From JAWXCM01 sp034408745 (lineage in GTDB: Bacteria; Acidobacteriota; Terriglobia; Bryobacterales; Bryobacteraceae), in the NCBI GenBank assembly GCA_034408745.1, contig JAWXCM010000430.1, positions 1-52,324 of the forward strand: a stretch of 52,324 nucleotides of DNA, written 5' to 3'. The position numbers and the translations under genes are program-made. The notes beneath the pieces were generated by a model. The model saw nothing but the letters and a program-made list of their open reading frames with translations, was not told the origin of the DNA and did no database searches. Below are positions 25,081 through 33,665 of the stretch, in pieces. The first letter of the stretch is position 1, and the number at the start of each line of letters is the position of its first letter.

Positions 25081-26108
25081 TTCGAGTCTTGGAAGTCCTG
25101 GCGACTCTGAAGCGTGCGGGGGCCGAGACGATGGTGGCCTCGCTGGTCGAACGGCTGGACCGACGGAGATTTGAGCCGCACGTGGTCACCCTGTTCGATG
25201 GGGTAGCCGGGGATCTGGAGCCTGTGGTTCGCGCCGCTGGCGTTCCGGTGCTGCGGCTCGGAAAACGGGCCGGGCTGGATTTGCGTATGTACCCTCGGGT
25301 GGCGTCGGCGATTCGCAGCGTCAGGCCTGACATCATTCACACCCATTCGTACGTCCTTCGGTATGTGCTCCCGGTAGCTGGCGGCGTGCCTATGGTTCAT
25401 ACGGTTCACAATCTGGCGGGTCGGGAAGTGGACGGCGTCGGGCGCTGGATTCATCGCGCGGCGTTTCGACTGGGAGTAACCCCTGTGGCAGTCGCAGGTG
25501 AGGTGGCTCGCACGTTCGAGGCGGAGTATGGGTTTCTGCCTCAGGTGATTCCCAATGGAGTGGATGTGTCAGGCTTCGGCAAGGTGGGACCCGTGGCTCG
25601 CGGCGTGTTTACGGTACTTGCGGTGGCCCGGCTGGAGCCGCAGAAGAACCCTGCCGGGCTGGCCGATGCGGTAGCGAGCCTGCCGTTTGAGGCTCGGCTG
25701 CTGCTGGCGGGCGATGGCAGCCTGCGGCCGACTCTGGAGGGCAGGCCTCGGGTGACCCTGCTGGGTGTGCGAAGCGATATAGCGGAATTGCTGGCGTCGG
25801 CCGACGTGTTCGCCCTGGCGTCGGACTACGAGGGCCACCCGATCGCACTGCTGGAGGCGATGGCGGCGGGCCTTCCGGTGGTCGCGACCGCGGTAGGCGG
25901 AGTGCCGGAGATTGTCGGCGATGCGGGGCTGCTGGTTCCGGCTGGCGACCCCGCGGCTCTGGCCTCGGCGATCGCGCGGCTACACGGGGATGAGGCGCTG
26001 CGGGCAGATCTTGGCCGGCGTGCCCGGGAGAGGGCGGCGGGATTCGATGTCAGGGTGATGGTGGAGGCGTACTCCCGGTTGTTCCAACAGGTGGTGCGAA
26101 AGCGGTGA
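25077..26108 (+). CDS. GT4-family glycosyltransferase 1
   Basis: A 343-residue retaining glycosyltransferase with the GT-B fold. It begins VIRVLEVLATLKRAGAETMV (the donor-independent N-terminal Rossmann fold). The C-terminal donor domain has VIPNGVDVSGF, LAVARLEPQKNPAGLADAV (~181-199) and the family signature ALASDYEGHPIALLEAMAAG (~240-260, E-x7-E pattern), then LPVVATAVGGVPEIVGDAG. GTG 25077 overlaps the upstream TGA (GTGA). A longer in-frame extension exists but lies inside the ligase gene. Sugar and linkage unknown. Confidence 0.88.
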   Translation: MIRVLEVLATLKRAGAETMVASLVERLDRRRFEPHVVTLFDGVAGDLEPVVRAAGVPVLRLGKRAGLDLRMYPRVASAIRSVRPDIIHTHSYVLRYVLPVAGGVPMVHTVHNLAGREVDGVGRWIHRAAFRLGVTPVAVAGEVARTFEAEYGFLPQVIPNGVDVSGFGKVGPVARGVFTVLAVARLEPQKNPAGLADAVASLPFEARLLLAGDGSLRPTLEGRPRVTLLGVRSDIAELLASADVFALASDYEGHPIALLEAMAAGLPVVATAVGGVPEIVGDAGLLVPAGDPAALASAIARLHGDEALRADLGRRARERAAGFDVRVMVEAYSRLFQQVVRKR

Positions 26109-27160
26109 GGATCGCGCTGCTGACTACGAATATGGCCCGGGGAGGGGCGGAGACGCAGGTCGCGCATCTGGCAATCGCGCTGCAGGCCCGAGGTCATGAA
26201 GTCCACGTGGTCTCGATGCTGCCGCCGACGGCGTTTGCAGGGGAACTCGTCGCGGCCGGTGTGCAACTCCACGCTCCGGGAATCGCCAGGATTCCGCTGT
26301 TGCTGCTGGGAATCCGTCCTGAGGTTCTGCACTGCCACATGTTCCATGCCAACGTGTATGGACGGCTGATGCGCATGCTGCTGCCGTTCCCGGTGCTGAT
26401 CTCGACGCTGCACAGCGTTGCCGAATCGAAGCAGGGCGGGGATGGCCAGGTGTTTTGGCGCGACCTGGCGTACCGGCTGACGGACCGGCTCGCCCACGAG
26501 GTGACGGGCGTGTCGCTGGCGGTAATTGAGCGGCATGTTTCGGCGAAGGCGGTTCGGCGCGATGCCGCGGTGATCCCGAACGGAGTCGACACGCGGGTGT
26601 TCCGGCCGGATCGGGTGGCCCGGTCCCGCATACGGCGCGAACTACAACTGGGGCCCGAGTCTTTTGTATGGATCGCTGTTGGCCGATTGATGTGGAAGAA
26701 GAACTTTCGAGCACTGGTGGAGGCTATCGCGCGGATAGCCGGTGCGGAATTGCTGATCGCCGGATCGGGGCCTGAGGAAGCCGAACTGCGCGCCATGGCT
26801 GGCCCGAACGTGTGGTTTCTGGGGCAGCGTCGCGATATTCCGGCCCTGCTCAATGCGGCCGATGGCTTCGTTTTGTCCTCAGTGGTGGAGGGGTTGCCGC
26901 TGGCTTTACTGGAGGCCGCCGCCTGTGGTTTGCCGTGTGTCGCGACCGACGTTGGCGGGGTGCGAGAGACTGGCATAGGGCTGGTTGTGGAGAATGCCGT
27001 CGACTTGCCCGCAGCCATGCAGCAGGTGCAGGCGTCGAGCCCGGCCGCCCTCGACCGTATGGGGCGGGAGGCTCGCGCCATCGTACAGGAGCGGTACTCT
27101 CTGGATGCAGTCACTACGGAATGGGAAACGCTATACAGCACGCTTCTGGCATGGACGTAA
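26105..27160 (+). CDS. GT4-family glycosyltransferase 2
   Basis: A 351-residue GT-B glycosyltransferase. The N-terminus MRIALLTTNMARGGAETQVA matches the family's typical start. The donor domain has VIPNGVDTRVFRPD, VAVGRLMWKKNFRALVEAI and the signature FVLSSVVEGLPLALLEAAAC, followed by LPCVATDVGGVRE. It begins with GTG 26105, overlapping the previous stop (GTGA). The acceptor sugar is not predictable; it presumably adds one residue of the repeat unit. Confidence 0.88.
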   Translation: MRIALLTTNMARGGAETQVAHLAIALQARGHEVHVVSMLPPTAFAGELVAAGVQLHAPGIARIPLLLLGIRPEVLHCHMFHANVYGRLMRMLLPFPVLISTLHSVAESKQGGDGQVFWRDLAYRLTDRLAHEVTGVSLAVIERHVSAKAVRRDAAVIPNGVDTRVFRPDRVARSRIRRELQLGPESFVWIAVGRLMWKKNFRALVEAIARIAGAELLIAGSGPEEAELRAMAGPNVWFLGQRRDIPALLNAADGFVLSSVVEGLPLALLEAAACGLPCVATDVGGVRETGIGLVVENAVDLPAAMQQVQASSPAALDRMGREARAIVQERYSLDAVTTEWETLYSTLLAWT

Positions 27161-27909
27161 CGAATCGCTTCGTGCTGGACTTTTCGCTTCGCGGCGGAGG
27201 CCGGGTGCTGGATTACGGCTGCGGGGCGGGTAGGGTAGTGACGGCGGGCCGTCGCGCGGGCCTGACGATCTTCGGCGTGGACGTGTTCTACGGCGGGTCG
27301 GCGACACGGAGTGAGGGGGAGGCGAGTGGGCTGCTGGGCGGGGTGATTCGGGAACTGGGACCGGATGGCGGGATTCCGTTTCCCGACGGGTTTTTCGATC
27401 TGGTGACGAATAACCAGGTGATGGAGCACGTGGAGAATCTCGACGCGGTCCTTGCCGAAATTCACCGCGTGGTTCGACCCGGTGGCAAGGTGTTGAGCCT
27501 GTTTCCCGCTGTCGATGTCTGGCGCGAGGGCCACATTGGGATTCCGTTTTCGCACTGGTTTCGGCATGGCTCGGCTGTGCGTTTCTACTACACGTGGCTG
27601 TTGCGGGCCTGCGGCCTGGGCACCTGGAAGGAGCAGTCGCCCACGGCGCGGCAGTGGGCGCTGGACAAACTGGAGTGGATCGACAGATGGACCCGGTACC
27701 GGTCTCGGGAGGATATTTACGCGTCGTACAACAGGCTGTTCGGGAATCGGTTGCAGGAGCGCGACTACATCGTCTACCGGCTGCTGCATGCGCCGGGCGC
27801 GCTCCGGCGAGGGCTGGTTCAACTGATGCAGGTTGACCTGTTTGCGGCAGTGGCGGAGGTGCTGTTTCGTAAGTTGGCGTTTCTCGTGATCGTGTCGGAG
27901 AAGCGTTGA
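27121..27909 (+). CDS. SAM-dependent methyltransferase (class I)
   Basis: About 262 residues. Motif I is VLDYGCGAGRVVTAGR (~28-43), the acidic ligand lies in IFGVDVFYGG, motif IV is FPDGFFDLVTNNQVMEHVEN (~85-104), and the post-motif VVRPGGKVLSLFPA follows. Probably methylates a sugar or a glycosyl intermediate of the surface polysaccharide, a role inferred from its place in the operon. ATG 27121 overlaps the previous gene by 40 bases; ATG 27151 (10-base overlap) is an equally plausible start ten codons later. The next gene overlaps its stop by 4 bases. Confidence 0.85.
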   Translation: MGNAIQHASGMDVTNRFVLDFSLRGGGRVLDYGCGAGRVVTAGRRAGLTIFGVDVFYGGSATRSEGEASGLLGGVIRELGPDGGIPFPDGFFDLVTNNQVMEHVENLDAVLAEIHRVVRPGGKVLSLFPAVDVWREGHIGIPFSHWFRHGSAVRFYYTWLLRACGLGTWKEQSPTARQWALDKLEWIDRWTRYRSREDIYASYNRLFGNRLQERDYIVYRLLHAPGALRRGLVQLMQVDLFAAVAEVLFRKLAFLVIVSEKR

Positions 27910-29006
27910 GGATTGCGTACGTCATCACGCGGGGCGACTCGGTGGGCGGGGCGTCGATCCACGTGCGGGACCTCGCGCTGGCGATGCAGCAGCGGGGGCA
28001 CGAGGTATTGGTGCTGGTTGGCGGCTGCGGCCCGGTTACCGATGAACTGGCGCGGATCGGCGTGCCCTTTCAGACCATACCCTCGCTCGTCAAAGCCGTC
28101 CGGCCATTCCGGGACACGGGAGCTGTACTTCAAACAGCCCGTGCGTTGCGGGACTGGAGCCCCGACCTGGTGTCGGCGCACACGGCGAAGGCTGGATTCG
28201 TGGGGCGGGCGGCGGCTCGACTGACTGGAATTCCAGCGATTTATACGCCGCACGGCTGGTCGGTTGGCAACCGGCTGGGAAGGGCTCGGGGCCGGGTCTT
28301 TGGGGTGGTGGAGAAGATTGCGGCTCCCTGGGCCGCGGCGATTGTGAATGTGTGCGAAGCGGAGCGGCAGCTCGCGCTGGACCAGGGAATTGGGCGAGTC
28401 GAGCAGCATCATGTCATCTACAATGGCGTTCACGATGTCGAACCTCAGTTGCGGGCGAATCCGGGCGACCCGATCGCGCCGGTACGGTTCGTCAGTGTCG
28501 CTCGGTTCGAGGCGCCGAAGGATCACGCGACCTTGTTCGCCGCCTTTGCCGAACTGGGCGGTTCAGGCCGGTGGCACCTGGATCTGATCGGCGACGGGCC
28601 GGATGAGCAGGTGGCACGCCTCAGGGTCGAGCAACTCGGGCTTGCGGAGCAGGTGACCTTTCATGGATACCTGGCGGATCCGGCGCCGGTGCTGTCGCGA
28701 GCCCACGCCTTCGTGCTTTCTTCGCGTTCGGAGGGTTTTCCACGGAGCATTCTTGAAGCGATGCGAGCCGGGCTTCCGGTGGTCGCAACGGACGTGGGAG
28801 GCATCCACGAGTCGGTGGGTGCGGAAAACGGGGTGCTGGTGGGGGCGGGTGACCCTGGCAGCCTTCGAATTGCACTACAAAATCTGATGCTGTCCCCAGT
28901 CCGCCGGCAACGTCTGGGCGATATGGGGCATCTCATATACAGCCGGCGTTTTCGCTTTGCGCAGATGCTGGAGGCGACAGAGAGTCTTTACGGTCGGGTA
29001 ACATGA
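27906..29006 (+). CDS. GT4-family glycosyltransferase 3
   Basis: A 366-residue GT-B enzyme with a Rossmann start (MRIAYVITRGDSVGGASIHV). It has GIPAIYTPHGW, the donor-site FVSVARFEAPKDHATLFAAF (~195-214) and the E-x7-E signature FVLSSRSEGFPRSILEAMRA, followed by LPVVATDVGGIHESV. The TTG at 27906 (TTGA overlap with the methyltransferase stop) is the start; no ATG fits. It is the third and last GT4 of the operon, so the repeat unit may have about four sugars including the one placed by the phosphoglycosyl transferase. Confidence 0.88.
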   Translation: MRIAYVITRGDSVGGASIHVRDLALAMQQRGHEVLVLVGGCGPVTDELARIGVPFQTIPSLVKAVRPFRDTGAVLQTARALRDWSPDLVSAHTAKAGFVGRAAARLTGIPAIYTPHGWSVGNRLGRARGRVFGVVEKIAAPWAAAIVNVCEAERQLALDQGIGRVEQHHVIYNGVHDVEPQLRANPGDPIAPVRFVSVARFEAPKDHATLFAAFAELGGSGRWHLDLIGDGPDEQVARLRVEQLGLAEQVTFHGYLADPAPVLSRAHAFVLSSRSEGFPRSILEAMRAGLPVVATDVGGIHESVGAENGVLVGAGDPGSLRIALQNLMLSPVRRQRLGDMGHLIYSRRFRFAQMLEATESLYGRVT

Positions 29007-29701
29007 CGTCACGTCTGGCCACAACCACGATGGAAGTTCCGGGGATACAGCGCCTCGGCCCGCTGGAATTTCCAGCGATGGCATTGGTGCGGGCGCGGCG
29101 GATTAAGCGCGCCATGGATGTGGTGTTCGCCGTTATCGCTCTCGTGGTCGCGGCGCCTCTCTTTATGGCTATCGCCCTCGCCCTGGTTCTGGAATCTGGA
29201 CGCCCGATCTTGTTTCGTCAGGAGCGCGTCGGTCGGGGCAACACTCGGTTCTTCATTCTTAAGTTTCGCAGTATGGTCGCCGATGCCGATGCGGTACTGG
29301 CCCGGTACCTGGAGTCCGACGTCGAGGCCTGGCGCGAGTGGGAAACGACGCGCAAGCTTCGCAACGATCCCCGCGTGACGCGAGTCGGCCGGTTCCTCCG
29401 GCGCACCAGTCTGGATGAGCTGCCGCAGTTGTGGAACGTACTTCGGGGCGAGATGAGCATGGCAGGTCCGCGTCCGATCACTGAGACCGAGATTCGCCGA
29501 TATGGCGCGGCTTTTCCGTTCTATCAGCTGATCCGGCCGGGGCTGACAGGACTCTGGCAGGTATCGGGGCGGAACGACACCACCTACCGGCGCCGGGTGG
29601 AGCTGGATGTGCAGTATGTGCGGCGCTGGAGCCCGTGGCTCGACGTGACACTGTTGTTCCGGACGGCGCGGGTCGTGTTCGTTGGCAAAGGGGCTTACTG
29701 A
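29003..29701 (+). CDS. Undecaprenyl-phosphate sugar-1-phosphate transferase (WbaP/WcaJ-type, monotopic)
   Basis: A 232-residue phosphoglycosyl transferase of the small monotopic type, which loads the first sugar phosphate onto undecaprenyl phosphate. The single membrane helix/re-entrant hairpin lies at ~39-61 (MDVVFAVIALVVAAPLFMAI). The catalytic domain contains GRPILFRQERVG, FFILKFRSMVADADAV (~82-97), RVTRVGRFLRRTSLDELPQL (~123-142, Asp-Glu catalytic pair) and MAGPRPI, then RPGLTGLWQVSGRN. The conserved order matches WbaP/WcaJ/ExoY C-terminal domains. It is the operon's initiating enzyme but its last gene, overlapping the GT4 by 4 bases (ATGA). Confidence 0.93.
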   Translation: MTSRLATTTMEVPGIQRLGPLEFPAMALVRARRIKRAMDVVFAVIALVVAAPLFMAIALALVLESGRPILFRQERVGRGNTRFFILKFRSMVADADAVLARYLESDVEAWREWETTRKLRNDPRVTRVGRFLRRTSLDELPQLWNVLRGEMSMAGPRPITETEIRRYGAAFPFYQLIRPGLTGLWQVSGRNDTTYRRRVELDVQYVRRWSPWLDVTLLFRTARVVFVGKGAY

Positions 29702-29731
29702 ACCGACGCCCGGCTGGTACACTGAGCGCGT

Positions 29732-30034
29732 ATGTCGAAGGGTGCCCTTGAAGTGCAGTGTCCGTGTTGCCGCTCGACTTTGAAGGTCGATGCGGAAACC
29801 GGGGCGGTTCTGATTCACAAAGAGCCGGAGAAGCCAAAACCGATTGAAGACATTGGCCTGGCGGTGCGTAATCTGCAGGTCGACGCAGCCCGGCGCGAAG
29901 ACATTTTTCAGAAGTCACTGGCGGATCACAAGACGCGCGCGTCCACGCTCGACAAGAAGTTCGACGAGTTGTTCAAGCAGGCCAGCGAAGGTCCCACGGA
30001 GCGGCCGTTTCGGCCCGATTTCGACCTGGACTAG
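29732..30034 (+). CDS. Small zinc-ribbon-like conserved protein, unknown function
   Basis: A 100-residue soluble protein. It has a CPCC motif near the start (QCPCCRSTLKVD, residues ~9-20), which resembles half of a zinc ribbon, then an Ala/Lys/Glu-rich helical part (DIGLAVRNLQVDAARREDIF) and an acidic C-terminus. Only the N-terminal cysteines are seen, so a full four-Cys site would require dimerisation. It lies 30 bases after the phosphoglycosyl transferase. A TACACT stretch at 29717 may be a separate -10 box. It converges with adk, overlapping by 4 bases. Function unknown. Confidence 0.7.
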   Translation: MSKGALEVQCPCCRSTLKVDAETGAVLIHKEPEKPKPIEDIGLAVRNLQVDAARREDIFQKSLADHKTRASTLDKKFDELFKQASEGPTERPFRPDFDLD

Positions 30035-30693
30035 CCGCCGTTGCGGCGCAGGCGCGCTTTCAGGATCGATTCGATATCGCGGAAGATTTCCGAAGGCGGG
30101 CGGTTCGCCGGGATCGAATGATAGTCGCCGCCGGCGTAATGCACCATGATCGGCGCGGTCTGCCGCTCATAGGACTCGAGGCGCGCCGACACCACTTCCA
30201 CGCTGTCATCGGAGCGCCGGATCAGTTTCGACCCTTCCACATCGCAGACGCCGGGTTTCTGTGGCGGCTTAAACAACAGGTTGTAGATGCGGCCGCAGGT
30301 GGGGCACTGGCGGCGCGATGAGATGCGCTCAATGAGCACCGATTTGGGTGTCGCCAGATGGAAGACGGTCGGAGGCGGGAAGCCGATGGTCCCAAGGTGA
30401 TCGTCGAGGAATTTGGCCTGGGACAGAGTCCGGGGATAGCCATCGAGCAGGAAGCCGTTCTGGCAGTCGGGTTTACCAGTGCGGCTGACGACGATGTCGT
30501 TGACCAGTTCGTCGCTTACCAGGGAGCCGACCGCCAGGGTCGACTGGACCTGTTGGCCGAGCTTGGTTCCGGCATCGACTTCCGCCCTCAGCATCTCACC
30601 GGTAGAGATGGCGGGGATTTGCAGCAGTCTCGAAATCAACGGAGACTGCGTGCCCTTGCCGCAACCAGGCGGCCCGAACAGCAGGATCACCAA
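30031..30693 (-). CDS. adk: Adenylate kinase (long form, zinc-LID type)
   Basis: Interconverts AMP + ATP and 2 ADP. The P-loop is GPPGCGKGTQ (residues ~7-16), with Cys instead of the usual Ala. The NMP-binding region is ISTGEMLRAEV (~29-39), then NGFLLDGYPRTLSQAKFL. The LID domain has the zinc site CPTCGRIYN with CDVEG as the second half, so it is the long, metal-stabilised form, with one Cys of the second pair apparently replaced by Asp. Length 220 aa is normal. Confidence 0.9.
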   Translation of the reverse strand: MVILLFGPPGCGKGTQSPLISRLLQIPAISTGEMLRAEVDAGTKLGQQVQSTLAVGSLVSDELVNDIVVSRTGKPDCQNGFLLDGYPRTLSQAKFLDDHLGTIGFPPPTVFHLATPKSVLIERISSRRQCPTCGRIYNLLFKPPQKPGVCDVEGSKLIRRSDDSVEVVSARLESYERQTAPIMVHYAGGDYHSIPANRPPSEIFRDIESILKARLRRNGG

Positions 30694-30899
30694 AGAACCT
30701 CCAGGGAACTTGTGAATGACGGCGCGCCGGGTACCCGCCAGCTTCGCCGATGAATATTATGTTCTCTCACGGCCAGGTGTTGGCGCGCAAGCGAGCCGCG
30801 CTGTGGGTGCGGCGACACGACTGTTACAGCGTTCTTACTTTTGATCTTAGCGGAGAAGGAAAGAGGCCTCGGATAATGCGTCATGGCGGGGTGATTGTG

Positions 30900-30905
30900 T
30901 ATACT
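30900..30905 (+). promoter_or_regulatory. Candidate -10 box for tRNA-Arg
   Basis: TATACT lies 18 bases before the mature tRNA 5' end. No convincing -35 is visible at the proper distance. Confidence 0.4.
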
Positions 30906-30923
30906 AATTGAAGTCCCACCCGC

Positions 30924-31000
30924 GCGCCCGTAGCTCAGTTGGATAGAGCGTCTGGCTACGAACCAGAAGGTCGCATGTTCGAGTCATGCCGGGCGCACCA
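30924..31000 (+). tRNA. tRNA-Arg (ACG)
   Basis: A complete 77-base cloverleaf with encoded CCA. The acceptor stem is GCGCCCG/CGGGCGC, the D-arm contains AGCTCAGTTGGATAGAGC, the anticodon stem TCTGG/CCAGA encloses the loop CTACGAA with anticodon ACG (30958-30960), and the T-arm is GCATG-TTCGAGT-CATGC. A34 is normally converted to inosine by TadA. Its 3' half is repeated 2.76 kb downstream, marking it as the insertion site of the restriction-modification islet. Confidence 0.97.
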
Positions 31001-31133
31001 TATCCTTTTTTCAGTATCCTCGAACTCCATCGATACCACTTCCAGATGTGGCGGCTGCCGTGCGGACACTGTAGGATCGTAACTTAGGACCGTCCGTAAT
31101 AAGGTAGAACTGGAAGGGGCGACTGCGCTTTCG

Positions 31134-32426
31134 ATGAAACCCTACAACAGACCGCTGGGTGTGGATTTATTTTCCGGCGCGGGAGGGATGAGTCTCGGCT
31201 TCGAACAGGCAGGTTTCGATGTCGCAGCGAGCGTAGAATACGATCCGGTACACTGCGCCACCCACGAGTTTAACTTCCCCGCGTGCAGTTCAATATGCCG
31301 GAGCGTTGCCGAGATTGATGCCGCATACATCCGCGCACATTCGAGACTTCAGGACCGTCGTGTCGATGTCGTTTTCGGTGGCGCACCGTGCCAGGGTTTC
31401 AGCATGATCGGGAAGCGAGCGCTTGACGACCCCCGGAACTCGTTGGTGCACCACTTCGTTCGCCTCGTGGTCGAACTAAAGGCATCCTACTTTGTTTTTG
31501 AGAACGTTCGAGGCCTCACTCTGGGAGAGCATCGACGGTTCCTCGAAGAAATAATTCAGGAGTTTCGAAGGAATCATTATCGCGTCGTGGATGACTACCA
31601 GGTGTTGAATGCAGCAAGTTATGGTGTGCCTCAGGACCGGAAGCGCCTATTTCTTTTCGGCGCACGCGAGGATTTCCCGCTGCCTTCATATCCACCACCG
31701 ACACACGAATGCGCTGGAGAAAAGGGCAATCTCTTTCTGAAGTCGAGGCCTACTGTCTGGGACGCTTTACGTGACCTGCCCGAGGCGGATGACTACGAGG
31801 AACTACTTGAGCGAGACTGGGTCCGGGCGGAATTCAAAAGACCGACCGACTACTCCGCTTCCTTGCGCAGCGGTGTCGCCGACGCGTCCGATAACTCGAT
31901 TCCGCGCTGTTTCGATCCGGACTTGCTGACATCGAGCCTGCGAACGGTCCACACCGATCTCTCCAAAACCAGATTTGCTCAGACAGAACACGGGGACACA
32001 GAACCTGTAAGCCGATTCCTGAAGCTTGACCCAAACGGCATCTGCAACACGTTGAGAGCTGGTACAGCCAGTGACAGGGGGGCGTTCACGTCTCCTCGTC
32101 CGATTCATCCGTTTTCGCCCCGGTGTATAACGGTGCGTGAAGCGGCTCGCCTGCACTCATACCCTGACTGGTTTCGATTTCACGTGACCAAGTGGCATGG
32201 CTTTCGCCAGATTGGTAACTCGGTTCCTCCGATTCTCGCCCGATCGGTTGCGACTACAGTGATGCGAGCGGCATGGGATTCAGTACCCGAAGGCGATACT
32301 ACACCTCTGCCACTGCGCCAAACTGAACTGTTGTCCCTGGATATGACACGGGCTGCGCGGCGGTACGGAGTGCCCGCTAACACGGTCGCTCAACGTACCC
32401 GATCACGGGACTCCGCACATGGGTGA
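31134..32426 (+). CDS. DNA (cytosine-5-)-methyltransferase
   Basis: A 430-residue C5 methyltransferase with motifs in standard order: I, DLFSGAGGMSLGFEQAGF (residues 11-28); IV, GGAPCQGFS with catalytic Cys86; VI, ENVRG (123-127); VIII, QDRKRLFLFG (~170); IX, TVREAARLHSYPDWF; X, IGNSVPP (~363). The target-recognition region lies between VIII and IX (~190-330) and carries no readable specificity. It is the first gene of the islet and overlaps the candidate restriction gene by 8 bases. The modification product is 5-methylcytosine in an unknown sequence. Confidence 0.95.
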   Translation: MKPYNRPLGVDLFSGAGGMSLGFEQAGFDVAASVEYDPVHCATHEFNFPACSSICRSVAEIDAAYIRAHSRLQDRRVDVVFGGAPCQGFSMIGKRALDDPRNSLVHHFVRLVVELKASYFVFENVRGLTLGEHRRFLEEIIQEFRRNHYRVVDDYQVLNAASYGVPQDRKRLFLFGAREDFPLPSYPPPTHECAGEKGNLFLKSRPTVWDALRDLPEADDYEELLERDWVRAEFKRPTDYSASLRSGVADASDNSIPRCFDPDLLTSSLRTVHTDLSKTRFAQTEHGDTEPVSRFLKLDPNGICNTLRAGTASDRGAFTSPRPIHPFSPRCITVREAARLHSYPDWFRFHVTKWHGFRQIGNSVPPILARSVATTVMRAAWDSVPEGDTTPLPLRQTELLSLDMTRAARRYGVPANTVAQRTRSRDSAHG

Positions 32427-33240
32427 GAAGGAAGGAACACCCAGGAGCAATAAGCCGAACCGGTACGCAGCGATTATCGCCGAAGTTTTCTCGCGTCATT
32501 ACGCACCGGGTGAAACTCAATTTCAATTCACTCGGCGGGAATTCGTCGAGATAGCACAGGAACTGGGTATTGTTTTACCGAAGAACCTGGGCGATCTCCC
32601 CTATACGTTTCGCTTTCGGGTCAAGCTTCCGCGAATCATCACGGACACGGCCAGTCCCGACAAAGAATGGATTATTGAGCTCGCCGGCAGGGCGGTTTAC
32701 CGCTTCAGGCTGGCGACACTGGCCAGCATCATGCCCAATCCGCACATGATGGCCATCAAAATACCGGACGCGACGCCAGAGATAATCGCTTCTTACGCAC
32801 TGACGGACGAACAGGCACTTCTGGCAAAGGTGCGCTACAACCGGCTTTTGGATATATTTCTCGGCCTGACGACGTATTCGCTTCAGAATCATTTGAGGAC
32901 AACCGTCAGGGCTATGGGGAACGCTCAAATTGAGATCGATGAGGTTTATGTCGGCGTAAACCGGAATGGTGAGCACTTCGTGATGCCGGTTCAAGCCAAG
33001 GGCGGAGCTGACAAGATTAGCGTCGTGCAAACGACGCAGGACGTGATCTGGTGCCGTGAAAAATACCCGTCCCTCACGTGCAGGTCGGTATCCGCTCAGT
33101 TTATGTCGGACAGCGTCATTGCTTTGTTTGAGCTTGTTCTGGACGGCGACGAGGTGAAGCTTGTCGAGGAGAAGCACTACAAGCTCGTACCGGGCGACCA
33201 GATTACCCATGACGATCTGAAACTCTACAGCAAACGTTAG
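32419..33240 (+). CDS. Candidate Type II restriction endonuclease (PD-(D/E)XK-like)
   Basis: A 273-residue protein of no family I recognise from sequence alone. It contains a plausible nuclease core: IEIDEVYVGV (~171-180) followed 12 residues later by VMPVQAKGG (188-196), in which Asp174 or Glu175 plus Gln192-Ala-Lys194 resemble the D...(E/Q)xK pattern of PD-(D/E)XK enzymes. It is sandwiched between a C5 methyltransferase (8-base overlap) and Vsr, the usual place for the cognate restriction enzyme. The N-terminal half (NRYAAIIAEVFSRHYAPGE) is probably DNA-binding. Confidence 0.72.
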   Translation: MGEKEGTPRSNKPNRYAAIIAEVFSRHYAPGETQFQFTRREFVEIAQELGIVLPKNLGDLPYTFRFRVKLPRIITDTASPDKEWIIELAGRAVYRFRLATLASIMPNPHMMAIKIPDATPEIIASYALTDEQALLAKVRYNRLLDIFLGLTTYSLQNHLRTTVRAMGNAQIEIDEVYVGVNRNGEHFVMPVQAKGGADKISVVQTTQDVIWCREKYPSLTCRSVSAQFMSDSVIALFELVLDGDEVKLVEEKHYKLVPGDQITHDDLKLYSKR

Positions 33241-33263
33241 GCTTATTAGACCGAAGGCTCTTC

Positions 33264-33665
33264 ATGGACCATGTAAATAGAGAAGTTCGGTCCAGGATCA
33301 TGGCGGCGGTCCGGTCGAAGGGAAATACCACAACGGAGTTGCCGTTAGGAAGGCTACTCTGGGCAGCGGGACTACGGGGTTATCGCAAGCACTGGCCGAT
33401 TACGGGTAAACCCGATTTCGCGTGGCCTGGACGAAAAGTTGCCATTTTCGTGGACGGCTGCTTTTGGCACGGCTGCACGTGTAAGCGGCTACCTCGTACG
33501 AACACCGAGTTCTGGCGTAACAAACTCCAGACCAACAAACAGCGCGACAGGCGCGTAACCCTGTTCCTCAGACGAGAAGGCTGGATCGTTATCAGGGTCA
33601 AGGAATGCGCTGTGGGCAGCCCTGCGACATTGGCTCGGATACGTAAAGCACTGGGACGGATCTAA
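33264..33665 (+). CDS. vsr: Vsr-type very-short-patch repair endonuclease
   Basis: A 133-residue Vsr homologue. Conserved features include RSRIMAAVRSKGN near the N-terminus, KPDFAWPGRKVAIFVDGCFW, and GC-x-C-K-R (residues ~47-74). Catalytic Asp51 and His69 fall at the positions known from E. coli Vsr. It nicks T:G mismatches produced by deamination of 5-methylcytosine, so it accompanies C5 methyltransferases. It is the last gene of the islet, 23 bases after the restriction gene. Confidence 0.92.
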   Translation: MDHVNREVRSRIMAAVRSKGNTTTELPLGRLLWAAGLRGYRKHWPITGKPDFAWPGRKVAIFVDGCFWHGCTCKRLPRTNTEFWRNKLQTNKQRDRRVTLFLRREGWIVIRVKECAVGSPATLARIRKALGRI

